From Sphingobium faniae (GTDB taxonomy: Bacteria > Pseudomonadota > Alphaproteobacteria > Sphingomonadales > Sphingomonadaceae): DNA of 60,282 nt. The notes beneath the pieces were generated by a model. That model saw only the letters and a list, made by a program, of their open reading frames with translations. It made no database searches and was not told where the DNA came from. Positions 17,711-27,537 of the stretch are shown piece by piece. Every line of letters begins with the position of its first letter. The stretch's first letter is position 1. The position numbers were made by a program, and so were the translations under genes. Location: positions 1 through 60,282 of the forward strand of contig FMTU01000016.1 of the NCBI GenBank assembly GCA_900100475.1. Reading direction: 5' to 3'.

Positions 17711-20101
17711 TTACTTGCCAAAGGCATATTTCAGCGTCAGCCCATAGGTGCGCGGTTCGCCCAGGACGCCTGGGGCAACACCGAAGGAACTGGCCAGAGC
17801 GGTGAAGCCGAGCGGCTGGAACTCATTGGTGATGTTGCGTGCCCAAAGCTGCGCCGAGAGGTTCGAGCCGCCGACATTCTCCCACAGCAGCGACAGATTG
17901 ACGTTGTGCTGCGGCGGCGAGGTGCTTTCCGGCTCAATGATCGGCAGCGACTGATCGGTCGTGAAGCTCGACTTGTAGCTGTAGTTGCCAGAGAAAGTCA
18001 CGGTCCCGATGTCGATATCATCAATCGGGGTCAGCGACATGGTTACGCCGGCCGAATATTTGGACGTCGTGAAAGGCACATCGGGAACGATCACGCCACG
18101 ATTTTCAAATTCCGTGTAGACGCCATCGACATAGCCGAAGAAGCCCTGAATATTGAAGCCCTTGACCGGGGTGATCCCCAGTTCGGCCTCAAGACCCTTG
18201 ACTTCCGCCTTGCCCACATTGCGCAAGGCCGTCGTCGTGACCGGGCCGGGCGGAGTGGACGTCGGGGACAGGCCGGTGAAGATCGTGATCTGCCGCTGGA
18301 TGCCCGTGTACCAGGCCTTGTACAGGGCGAGGCTGGTGTTCACGCCCACGCCATTCAAGTCGAAATCACCCTTGAAGCCGAACTCAATGTCGCGAACCTT
18401 TTCCGGGCCGAACGGAGGAACGACGCCGAAGGAGGTGGGTGCGACACGGGCCTGCAGACCGCCTGAACGATAACCCAGACGATGCGCGATATAGAACAGC
18501 GTATCGCGCGAAGGCTTATAGTCGAGGCTGACGGTGTAGGTGGGCTGCTTGAAGGAGACGCTATCCTCGAAGTGGCAGGGATTGCCGGCGCCGACGATCG
18601 CCTGGATCGAACAGCTATCCGTCACCACGCCGGTGGTCGAGTTCGTCGAAATCGTGCGCGGGTTCCTATATTCGGCGTAGCGCTTGTCCCAGGTATAACG
18701 GCCGCCGGCGGTCAGGCTCAACTGGTCGGTCAGCTTGTAGGTGCCCTGCGCGAACACGGCATAGCTCTTGTTGATGCCGACCAGATTCTGGCGCGTATCT
18801 GTATAGATCAACTGGATGCTGTTCTGGATGTCGACGCCCCGCTCCCGGAAATACATGCCGCCCACGACCCATGTCAGGCCGCCGGTTTCGCCTTGCAACT
18901 GGAGTTCGTTTGAAATCTGCGACACGCGGCTATCATAATAGGTGTCGACCAGCTTGAGCGGCGTGCCGTCCAGATCGTTGGCCGCGATCAGCTTCACCTT
19001 GTTGTAACCGAAGATATTCTTGAGCGTGATATCGTCGGTCAGTTCAAACGTGGTGGCGTTGGAAATCGAATAGTTGCGCGACCGTTCGAGCGGGTCCAGG
19101 CTGAGTGCAAGAGAACCGGAACGGAAATCGCGGAAACCGGCGTCCAGCTCGGTTTCATAGGCGCCCAGCGTCTGCCGCCGCGCCCAGGTCGCCGCGACCG
19201 CCTGCCCGATGGTCTGGGTCGTACCCGGAACCAGAAGCGTGGAACAACTCGCGGCCGGACCCGTGCCGCTTGCCGGACAGGGGCGGAAACCATTCAGATA
19301 GACGAGACTGCCCTTTTCATTGGCATGGTATATGCTGCCGATCAGCAGGTTTTCGATCCGGTCGGTCGGCTTGAAAAGAACCGACATGCGGCCCGACCAG
19401 GTGTTGTTGTTGGCGATGCGGCGGCCGGTGGTGACGTTGACGCCATAGCCGTCTCGCTTCATTCGCTGGCCGGCAAAGCGAACTGCCAGGGAATCGGAAA
19501 CCGGGATGTTGATCATCGCCGTCAGTTCCTGGCGATCGAAATTGCCGATGCCGGCGCTGATCTCACCCTCGAAATTGTCGGTTGGGCGCTTGGTGTTGAT
19601 CAGCACCGCGCCAGCCGAGGAATTGCGGCCAAACAGCGTGCCCTGCGGGCCATAGAGCACCTGCACATTGTCGATATCATAGAAGCTCTGGTTGGTGCCG
19701 GTGGCGCGGGCGCGATAGACTTCGTTCACATAGACGCCGACAGCCGCGTCGCCGGTGATCAGCGATTCCGTCGCCGTGATGCCGCGAATTTCATATTGGG
19801 AGTTCGAGCGGCGGCCGGCCGTGGGTCGGAAGCCCAGCGACGGCGTTGCGCGCTGCAGGTCATCAATGCGGTCGATGCCCCTCGACGTCAGTTGCTCGCC
19901 GCCAAAAGCCTGGACGGCAATCGGAACGTCGGTGATGGCTTCCTCACGGCGACGTGCGGTGACGACGATGTCTTGAGAGGAAGCGGCCCGTTCCTGATTC
20001 GGTCCGGCGGCGTTGTCGGCGGTTTGTGCCCACGCGGCGGAAGGCAATACGCACAAGAGGCCCAGCGCGGTATTGGCGGTAAGACGGGTGATGCGAGACA
20101 T
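17711..20101 (-). CDS. TonB-dependent outer-membrane receptor
   Basis: The 796-residue protein starts with a signal peptide ending near AAWAQT, followed by a TonB-box-like DIVVTARRREE at about residue 43. A plug domain contains YEIRGITATE, VYVNEVYRAR and QVLYGPQGTLFGRNSSAGAV. A long beta-barrel follows, ending in the aromatic tail TLKYAFGK that outer-membrane proteins need. It resembles the many sphingomonad receptors near catabolic genes that take up aromatic or terpenoid compounds rather than siderophores. It has a candidate shared regulatory motif 82-98 bases upstream and lies next to an MFS gene and a beta-oxidation SDR. Its ligand is presumably the substrate of the pathway, but this is inferred from position only. 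Confidence 0.92.
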   Translation of the reverse strand: MSRITRLTANTALGLLCVLPSAAWAQTADNAAGPNQERAASSQDIVVTARRREEAITDVPIAVQAFGGEQLTSRGIDRIDDLQRATPSLGFRPTAGRRSNSQYEIRGITATESLITGDAAVGVYVNEVYRARATGTNQSFYDIDNVQVLYGPQGTLFGRNSSAGAVLINTKRPTDNFEGEISAGIGNFDRQELTAMINIPVSDSLAVRFAGQRMKRDGYGVNVTTGRRIANNNTWSGRMSVLFKPTDRIENLLIGSIYHANEKGSLVYLNGFRPCPASGTGPAASCSTLLVPGTTQTIGQAVAATWARRQTLGAYETELDAGFRDFRSGSLALSLDPLERSRNYSISNATTFELTDDITLKNIFGYNKVKLIAANDLDGTPLKLVDTYYDSRVSQISNELQLQGETGGLTWVVGGMYFRERGVDIQNSIQLIYTDTRQNLVGINKSYAVFAQGTYKLTDQLSLTAGGRYTWDKRYAEYRNPRTISTNSTTGVVTDSCSIQAIVGAGNPCHFEDSVSFKQPTYTVSLDYKPSRDTLFYIAHRLGYRSGGLQARVAPTSFGVVPPFGPEKVRDIEFGFKGDFDLNGVGVNTSLALYKAWYTGIQRQITIFTGLSPTSTPPGPVTTTALRNVGKAEVKGLEAELGITPVKGFNIQGFFGYVDGVYTEFENRGVIVPDVPFTTSKYSAGVTMSLTPIDDIDIGTVTFSGNYSYKSSFTTDQSLPIIEPESTSPPQHNVNLSLLWENVGGSNLSAQLWARNITNEFQPLGFTALASSFGVAPGVLGEPRTYGLTLKYAFGK

Positions 20102-20182
20102 GGGTTCTTCTCCCTGATCGGATATTCTGCGCTCTCATGGTGGAGCGCTGCATTCGGCTTTACCATAAGCTGGCCTAGAAAG

Positions 20183-20199
20183 ATATCTTATTTAACTAG
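20183..20199 (-). promoter_or_regulatory. Shared AT-rich motif, copy 2 (upstream of TonB receptor)
   Basis: On the minus strand CTAGTTAAATAAGATAT matches the shared 17-nt consensus at 13 of 16 positions. It lies 82-98 bases before the receptor start and points toward it. It could equally be part of the AT-rich core promoter. Confidence 0.35.
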
Positions 20200-20239
20200 G
20201 TATAGATATAGTGCGAAATGATATGAGCGAACGGGGCCT

Positions 20240-21643
20240 TTATGAGTTGATGCGCGACCTTTGACGGGCGGCGTTCTTTGGAAGGCCAATGCCCAGGGCA
20301 AAACCCAGGAACGAGGCGATCGCCATGAACAAAAAAGCCAGCATATAGGCTGAACTGTCTGGAAACGCCTTTCCGTCCGCAGAAAGGATCGTGGAACTGG
20401 CGAGGCATATCGCCAGCACCTGCGCGCCGATGGCCTGCGACATGGATCGCACGACGGCCATCAATCCCGTCGCCTCGCTCGTCCGGTCATGGGGCGAAGC
20501 GGCGATGATAATGCTGGGCAGGGCGGCATAGACGGCCGTCACGCCCATGCTGCCGAGGCAGATGGTCACGAACAGCAGCAAGATGCTGTGGGCTTCGAAC
20601 ACGCCTATGGTCGACGCGACAGTCATGAGAAGGCAGCCGAGCAGCACCGGCGCTTTTCCACCGTAGCGGCCCACGGCCCATCCGGCCAGCAGCGAGGAGA
20701 TGATCCCCAGGAAAAGCGCCGGAAATTTGAGGATGCCGACGAAAGTGGCGGTGGTTCCCAGGCCCGCGCCGGTCCATGTCGGTTGCTGAAGCAGCAGCGA
20801 TGTAAGCTGGGTCATCTGCATGACGCCGACGGCGGCGCACGCCATGATGAGATTGCCGAGCAGACAATTGCGATTGCCGAGCAGGCGGACGTCGATCAAT
20901 GGCTGCTGCAAGCGCCGTTCGTGCCAATACCAGATCGCCAGCAAGGCAATGCCGGCAAGGGCAAGCCATAATGTCGCAGCGGAGGTCCAGCCCCAGTTGC
21001 GCCCGTTGCTGAATACCAGCAATAGCGCTCCGATCGCGGGCGCGAACAATATGCCGCCCAGCCAGTCGATCGTGCCGGATTGAACAGGACGGAGAGATCC
21101 GGGCAATCCCGACATCAGGATGGGCGCGATCAGGAGGGCGGTAACGCCACTGGCCCAGAAGATGCTTTGCGGTCCGAAATGGTCGGTCAGGACGCCGCCG
21201 AGCAGCAGGCCCGCCGCGGACGCCGCCGCTGCCGTCGCCGTGATCGCCCCGATGGCTATGGATAGCTTGTTTGCGGGCATATGTTCGCGAGCCAGGCCAT
21301 AGCAGAGAGGAATGATGGCGCCTGCCAGGCCCTGGATCGCGCGCCCGATCACAACCCAGGTGAGTGACGGCGCAACGGCGCTGATAAGCGAACCGCAGCC
21401 GGTAATGACGATGACGATGACCAGCATCCTCTTGCGTCCGTAGATATCGCCAAGACGACCGCAAAGCGCGGCGGCGGCGGCGGACACCAGCATATAGGCG
21501 GACACGATCCAGCCCACGCCGATCGGGTCTCCGTAGATGCGGAGCCACGCGCCCAATCCCGCGAGGATCATCGAGCTTTCGAATCCGGACACGACTTCCG
21601 CAGCCATCAGCAGCGACAGGATGGACCATTGGCGGGCGGTCAT
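20240..21643 (-). CDS. MFS transporter, 14-TM DHA2-like
   Basis: The 467-residue protein has about 14 hydrophobic helices. The loop 2-3 motif GRLGDIYGRKRM appears near residue 62 and the antiporter-type segment GRAIQGLAGAIIPLCYGLARE near 105. Length and motifs match the DHA2 drug:proton antiporter family (EmrB/QacA type), although catabolic clusters often use such proteins as uptake permeases. It lies between BKACE upstream and the TonB receptor downstream on the same strand. Together with the receptor it may carry the substrate across both membranes, or it may export a toxic intermediate. Sequence does not decide the direction. Confidence 0.85.
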   Translation of the reverse strand: MTARQWSILSLLMAAEVVSGFESSMILAGLGAWLRIYGDPIGVGWIVSAYMLVSAAAAALCGRLGDIYGRKRMLVIVIVITGCGSLISAVAPSLTWVVIGRAIQGLAGAIIPLCYGLAREHMPANKLSIAIGAITATAAAASAAGLLLGGVLTDHFGPQSIFWASGVTALLIAPILMSGLPGSLRPVQSGTIDWLGGILFAPAIGALLLVFSNGRNWGWTSAATLWLALAGIALLAIWYWHERRLQQPLIDVRLLGNRNCLLGNLIMACAAVGVMQMTQLTSLLLQQPTWTGAGLGTTATFVGILKFPALFLGIISSLLAGWAVGRYGGKAPVLLGCLLMTVASTIGVFEAHSILLLFVTICLGSMGVTAVYAALPSIIIAASPHDRTSEATGLMAVVRSMSQAIGAQVLAICLASSTILSADGKAFPDSSAYMLAFLFMAIASFLGFALGIGLPKNAARQRSRINS

Positions 21644-21670
21644 CGGGGATTTATCTCCTCGTCCCTTACG

Positions 21671-21689
21671 TGTATACTTATATAACTAT
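21671..21689 (-). promoter_or_regulatory. Shared AT-rich motif, copy 3 (upstream of MFS)
   Basis: On the minus strand ATAGTTATATAAGTATACA matches the consensus at 13 of 16 positions and lies 28-46 bases before the MFS start, pointing toward it. At this distance it could overlap the -10/-35 region. Confidence 0.4.
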
Positions 21690-21768
21690 TTCACTATTAT
21701 AGCGATGTTGAGGGACGTGGCAATATAAAGTGGAGCCGGCAACCCGCTCTTTGTGATGGAAGGAGCGT

Positions 21769-22653
21769 TCAGGGCAGTCGCGGGGCGTTCCAGATCGCCA
21801 GCGTCGCTTTGCTGCCGGCGACAGGGCGTCCCATCTTGCGGGCAAGGGACATGACCTGTTCCACCTGTTCCTCGTTGGAGGGTTTGTGGACAGGATCGAA
21901 ATGGCTCTCCAGGCCGATCTGGATATGGCCGCCAAGCCGTATCGCCATTTCCGGCAATTCCGTTGCCAGCAGGTCGCCGCCCCAGACGGAGACTGTCCAG
22001 GGCAGTTGTGCGTCGCCCAGCAGATCGAGATAGGCCTGTAGCGCCGCCGGGGTTGGCGGCAATCCAAAGGCCAGCGTACCGGAACCCATAAGGCCATGGG
22101 GGCCGCCGAAATAGAAGTTCACGACAGACCCCTGGGGCAGGAACCCGGCCTTGTGATAGGCCAGGACGATGCGAAGATAGGCGGGCTCGTAAATGGCGAT
22201 TTGTGCGCCCAGTCCGCGCTCGCGTAGCTGGGCGAAGGCGGAACGGATCTGATCGAAGCTGTTCATATAGAAACGGCCCGCGGGCAGCCCGTCCTCATCC
22301 AGCCGCGCCACGGCCACCGCTCCCGGATCGACGCAGGCGAATTGCAGGCCGATGGCGTCATCGATCAGCTTGACATGTTCCAGCTTGTCGCCGCCGCTGC
22401 GCGTGAGCGTGGGATACCAAAGCGCGTCGGGACGCCGCGCACGCACTTCCCGCCAGGCAGCCAGATAATCTTCGGCCGCCTCGGCGCCGGTCAAGGCCGT
22501 GCTGCTGTTATGCGCATGGATGATGGAGGCTCCGGCATCATAGCAGGCGAGGGCGGTCGTCACGATTTCCGCGTGGCTGCGCGGAATGTTCGGATTGCTT
22601 TCCTTGCTTTTCTCGCCGTTGATCGACACGGCGATGACCAGGTACGGCATCAT
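21769..22653 (-). CDS. Beta-keto acid cleavage enzyme (BKACE, DUF849)
   Basis: The 294-residue TIM-barrel protein matches the BKACE family, whose founder is 3-keto-5-aminohexanoate cleavage enzyme. The zinc ligands are His46 and His48 in IIHAHNSS and Glu249 in IQIGLE. The common HLHVRD form of the first motif is changed to HAHNSS, which marks a less-studied subgroup. NFYFGGPHGLMGSG and SVWGGDLLATEL shape the active site. BKACEs react a beta-keto acid with acetyl-CoA to give acetoacetate and a new acyl-CoA. In this window the natural source of a beta-keto acid is the acetone-carboxylase-like enzyme encoded at 27.5-32 kb. That link is an inference from gene content. Confidence 0.88.
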   Translation of the reverse strand: MMPYLVIAVSINGEKSKESNPNIPRSHAEIVTTALACYDAGASIIHAHNSSTALTGAEAAEDYLAAWREVRARRPDALWYPTLTRSGGDKLEHVKLIDDAIGLQFACVDPGAVAVARLDEDGLPAGRFYMNSFDQIRSAFAQLRERGLGAQIAIYEPAYLRIVLAYHKAGFLPQGSVVNFYFGGPHGLMGSGTLAFGLPPTPAALQAYLDLLGDAQLPWTVSVWGGDLLATELPEMAIRLGGHIQIGLESHFDPVHKPSNEEQVEQVMSLARKMGRPVAGSKATLAIWNAPRLP

Positions 22654-22758
22654 CCCTTTTCTCTCCTCTTTTATGTCTTGGGCGCAGATCTGCCTGTGGT
22701 CCGCTCCGCCATCATGGGGGGCGTTGCATCGCTGTCAAAGAACCCGGAAATGGCGGTG

Positions 22759-23880
22759 TCAGTCCAACTGGGCGATGATATTGCCCATGGCGGTGGCAAA
22801 ATCCTCCTTGAATTGCTGGACGACCGATCCGGCGGAACGCACATCGTCGATCATGCCAATGCCCTGACCCACCCAATAGGTCGCGAGTTCATAGGCCTTG
22901 GCGTTGCCGGAATCGGCGGCGCGCTCGGTCTGGGTCAGCGCGGGCTGCGTCAGCATCGGCATCAACGGCATGGGCAGGGCGCCGGGGCTGTCGGGCCCTT
23001 CCCATGCATCATGCCAGGGGGAATGGAGCTGCCGGCTATATTTGCCGGTGCGCATCTTCGAGCGGATGGTGTCGCGCGATCCGGCCTCGGCGATCTTGCG
23101 CTTGATCGTTTCGCTGGTTTCAGCCTCCGACGTCGCCAGCCAGACGGTTCCGGTCCACGCGCCCTGCGCGCCCATGGCCATGGCGCCCGCCATCTGCTCG
23201 CCGGTCACGATGCCGCCCGCCGCCAGCACGGGCACCGGGCGGATCGGCGCGATGGCGCGGATTACTTCGGGCACCAGCACCATGGTGGAGATTTCTCCGC
23301 AATGGCCACCCGCTTCCGTGCCCTGCGCTACCAGAATATCGACGCCGGCCTGCACCTGACGCACGGCATGTTCCTTGGCGCCGACCAGCGCGGCGACAGG
23401 CACGCCATGCTGCTTCGCGCGCTCGATCATCGAGCGGGGCGGCACGCCCAGCGCATTGGCGATCAGCCGGATGGGATGACGGAAGGCGACCTCCATCAGC
23501 CGCTCGCCTATATCTGGCAAGGTGGGCGGCAGGCGGCGATTGATGACGTCCGCGGGATCGAGCTTCACATCATATCTGGCCAGAATATCGAGCACGAAAT
23601 CGCGATGCTTCTGGGGAATCCGCTCGACGATCTTGTCCAGATCAATGCCGCCGCCCAGATCCTGATGTTCGGGCACGACGAAGTCGACGCCATAGGGTTT
23701 GCCGTCGACATGTTCGTCGATCCACTGGAGTTCGATTTCCAGGCTTTCAGGGGTGAAGCTGCTGCCGCCCAGGATGCCGAAGCCGCCCGCGCGGCTGACG
23801 GCGGCGACGACATCGCGGCAATGGCTGAAGGCGAAAAGCGGAAATTCGGCGCCAACCAGATCGGTCATGGCAAAGGGCAT
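22759..23880 (-). CDS. Nitronate monooxygenase-family flavoprotein (first copy)
   Basis: I start this at ATG 23880 (373 residues) because GGGAGAG lies five bases upstream; an ATG 66 bases earlier lacks such a site. The protein is an FMN TIM barrel of the 2-nitropropane dioxygenase/nitronate monooxygenase family. It has SRAGGFGILGGSS near the N-terminus, VAQGTEAGGHCGEIS with the probable catalytic His, and the phosphate-binding VLAAGGIVTGEQMAGAMAMGA. Many relatives do not act on nitronates and are instead enoyl or quinone reductases. It diverges from a LysR gene that probably controls it, and the BKACE gene follows 105 bases downstream. The true substrate is unknown. Confidence 0.8.
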   Translation of the reverse strand: MPFAMTDLVGAEFPLFAFSHCRDVVAAVSRAGGFGILGGSSFTPESLEIELQWIDEHVDGKPYGVDFVVPEHQDLGGGIDLDKIVERIPQKHRDFVLDILARYDVKLDPADVINRRLPPTLPDIGERLMEVAFRHPIRLIANALGVPPRSMIERAKQHGVPVAALVGAKEHAVRQVQAGVDILVAQGTEAGGHCGEISTMVLVPEVIRAIAPIRPVPVLAAGGIVTGEQMAGAMAMGAQGAWTGTVWLATSEAETSETIKRKIAEAGSRDTIRSKMRTGKYSRQLHSPWHDAWEGPDSPGALPMPLMPMLTQPALTQTERAADSGNAKAYELATYWVGQGIGMIDDVRSAGSVVQQFKEDFATAMGNIIAQLD

Positions 23881-23986
23881 GGTCGCTCTCCCATCGAAAT
23901 GCGTTTGCCTGAAGATGATCGGGGCGGCTTTTCCTTTCCAATCCAAAATTTCTGCATATTCATCTCAAAATGATCTAAATGGAGGC

Positions 23987-24874
23987 ATGATTGACGTGCG
24001 ACTCCTGCTGCAATTCGCCGCCGTTGCCGACTGCCTGTCCTTCACCGTCGCGGCGCGCCGCCTCGGCATGGGCCAGCCTCGGCTTTCGGCGCAGATCCGC
24101 AAGCTGGAAGAGCAGTTGGGCATGGCGTTGTTTGAACGCAGCACCCGCCATGTGCGGTTGACGGCGCGAGGGGTTGAGTTGTTGGACGTTGTGCGCCCAT
24201 TGGCGGACGCCGCGCAGCAGGCGGTGGCCCATGTGGGGGACATGCGGCATCAGGCCGGAGCGCTGGTCAGCATCGGCTGCCCGCAACTGGGCGCGCCCGA
24301 TGCGATGCAGGCGCAACTGTTCGCCCGTTTCATGCGTGATCATCCTGGCCTCGCGATGGATGTGCAGCCGGGCCTGTCGGTCAACCATGCGGAACAGTTG
24401 CGCAAAGGCGAGATTGATTTGGCCCTGATGTCCGTCCTGCCCGAGGGCGCAGAATGGGAAGCGCTGTCGCTGCATCGGCTGGCATTGGCTGCCATCTTTC
24501 ACCGCACCGACCCGCTTGCCGTCGTTGAGCCGCTGGAGGCGAGGCATTTCGCGGGACGCCGGATTGCGGTCTTCGCCCGACGTCGCGCCCCGGAACTGCA
24601 TGAACGGCTCTATGCGGAGTTGGCGGCGGCGGGGGCGGATCTGCTGGAAGTGCCGGAACTGCGCCGCTCGCTGCTGCGGGACCGGCCCGACTTGATCGTG
24701 TCCACCATCATCGCGGCGCCAGCGGAGGCGAGGCTGCCGCATGACCTCATCCGGCGGGAGATCGTCATGCAGCATGAAATGCGGATGAGTCTGGTGCGCC
24801 AGCGCGCCACCCTTCGATCGGGCGCCGCCGAACGCTTCTGGAACTGGACCGCGCGCGAGGGCGCGGCTGCCTGA
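23987..24874 (+). CDS. LysR-family transcriptional regulator
   Basis: The start at ATG 23987 is set by a GGAGG sequence two bases upstream and by the expected N-terminus, giving 295 residues. The helix-turn-helix is AVADCLSFTVAARRLGMGQ followed by RKLEEQLGMALFERSTRHV. The C-terminal effector domain has normal length. It is divergent from the first nitronate monooxygenase gene with a 106-base gap, and convergent with the second copy. It probably regulates the neighbouring nitronate monooxygenase/BKACE set. The effector cannot be deduced. Confidence 0.9.
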   Translation: MIDVRLLLQFAAVADCLSFTVAARRLGMGQPRLSAQIRKLEEQLGMALFERSTRHVRLTARGVELLDVVRPLADAAQQAVAHVGDMRHQAGALVSIGCPQLGAPDAMQAQLFARFMRDHPGLAMDVQPGLSVNHAEQLRKGEIDLALMSVLPEGAEWEALSLHRLALAAIFHRTDPLAVVEPLEARHFAGRRIAVFARRRAPELHERLYAELAAAGADLLEVPELRRSLLRDRPDLIVSTIIAAPAEARLPHDLIRREIVMQHEMRMSLVRQRATLRSGAAERFWNWTAREGAAA

Positions 24875-24897
24875 AACATCCGGCTGGACGCCAGCTT

Positions 24898-26758
<1,861 letters not shown>

Positions 26759-26790
26759 GTCGCGCTCCTGTAATCGAGGATGCCGAAAGG

Positions 26791-27537
26791 TCAGACGCGC
26801 CGGGCAAAGCCGCCGCCGACCATGAGGGTTTCACCCGTAATGAAACCGGCCTCGCCGGAACAGAGGAACAGGGCGGCTCCCGTGAGATCCGTTGGCATTC
26901 CCGCGCGCCTGATCAATTGGCGTTGTTCGATGAAAGCTTCTGTCGCGCCCTCATCCATGTCGCCGACGATCGTGTCCGTATGGATCAGGCCGGGGGCGAT
27001 GGCGTTGACGCGGGTGTTCTGGGGAGCCAGTTCCTCGGCGAGCGCCACGGTCAGGCCGCGAACGGCGAGCTTGGTGACGCCATAGGCCGTGGACAGATCG
27101 AAGCCCGAAACCGAACTCATGTTGAGGATGACGCCGCCGCCGCGCTGCCGAAGCAAAGGCGCGGCCATGGTGGCGCAGTTGACCAGTCCCAGAACATTGA
27201 CCTTCAGCATCCGTTCCCACGCATCTTGCGGCACGACCGTCACCGGGCGGTTGTAATGGCGGGTATGCAGGCCGGCGTTATTGACCAATATGTCCATTCC
27301 GCCGAATTGCTTCTGTGTCTGGGCCATGGCGGATTCGACGCTGGCGCGTTCCGCGACATCGCAGCGCAGGCCGATTGCACGCCCCCCGATGCGGCGAGCG
27401 GCGGTGGAAGCCGCGTCGCCGTCAATGTCGGCGATGGCGACATGCGCGCCTTCCGCCGCGAAGGCGGTGGCAAGGACTTCGCCGATGCCCCGCGCCGCGC
27501 CGGTCACGAAGACCGTCTGGCCTTCAAACCGCATCAT
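26791..27537 (-). CDS. SDR in the ketone-carboxylase-like operon
   Basis: The 248-residue classical SDR has TGAARGIG, an acidic IADID after strand 2 (NAD preference), NNAG, MSSVSG and the catalytic YGVTK motif. The SDR start overlaps the end of the HyuA gene by 14 bases, so the two are co-translated or at least co-transcribed. A natural role is oxidation of a secondary alcohol to the ketone that the HyuA/HyuB enzyme would carboxylate, as alcohol dehydrogenases do in 1-phenylethanol and 2-propanol pathways. This is inferred from position. An alternative is a 3-hydroxyacyl-CoA step. Confidence 0.85.
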   Translation of the reverse strand: MMRFEGQTVFVTGAARGIGEVLATAFAAEGAHVAIADIDGDAASTAARRIGGRAIGLRCDVAERASVESAMAQTQKQFGGMDILVNNAGLHTRHYNRPVTVVPQDAWERMLKVNVLGLVNCATMAAPLLRQRGGGVILNMSSVSGFDLSTAYGVTKLAVRGLTVALAEELAPQNTRVNAIAPGLIHTDTIVGDMDEGATEAFIEQRQLIRRAGMPTDLTGAALFLCSGEAGFITGETLMVGGGFARRV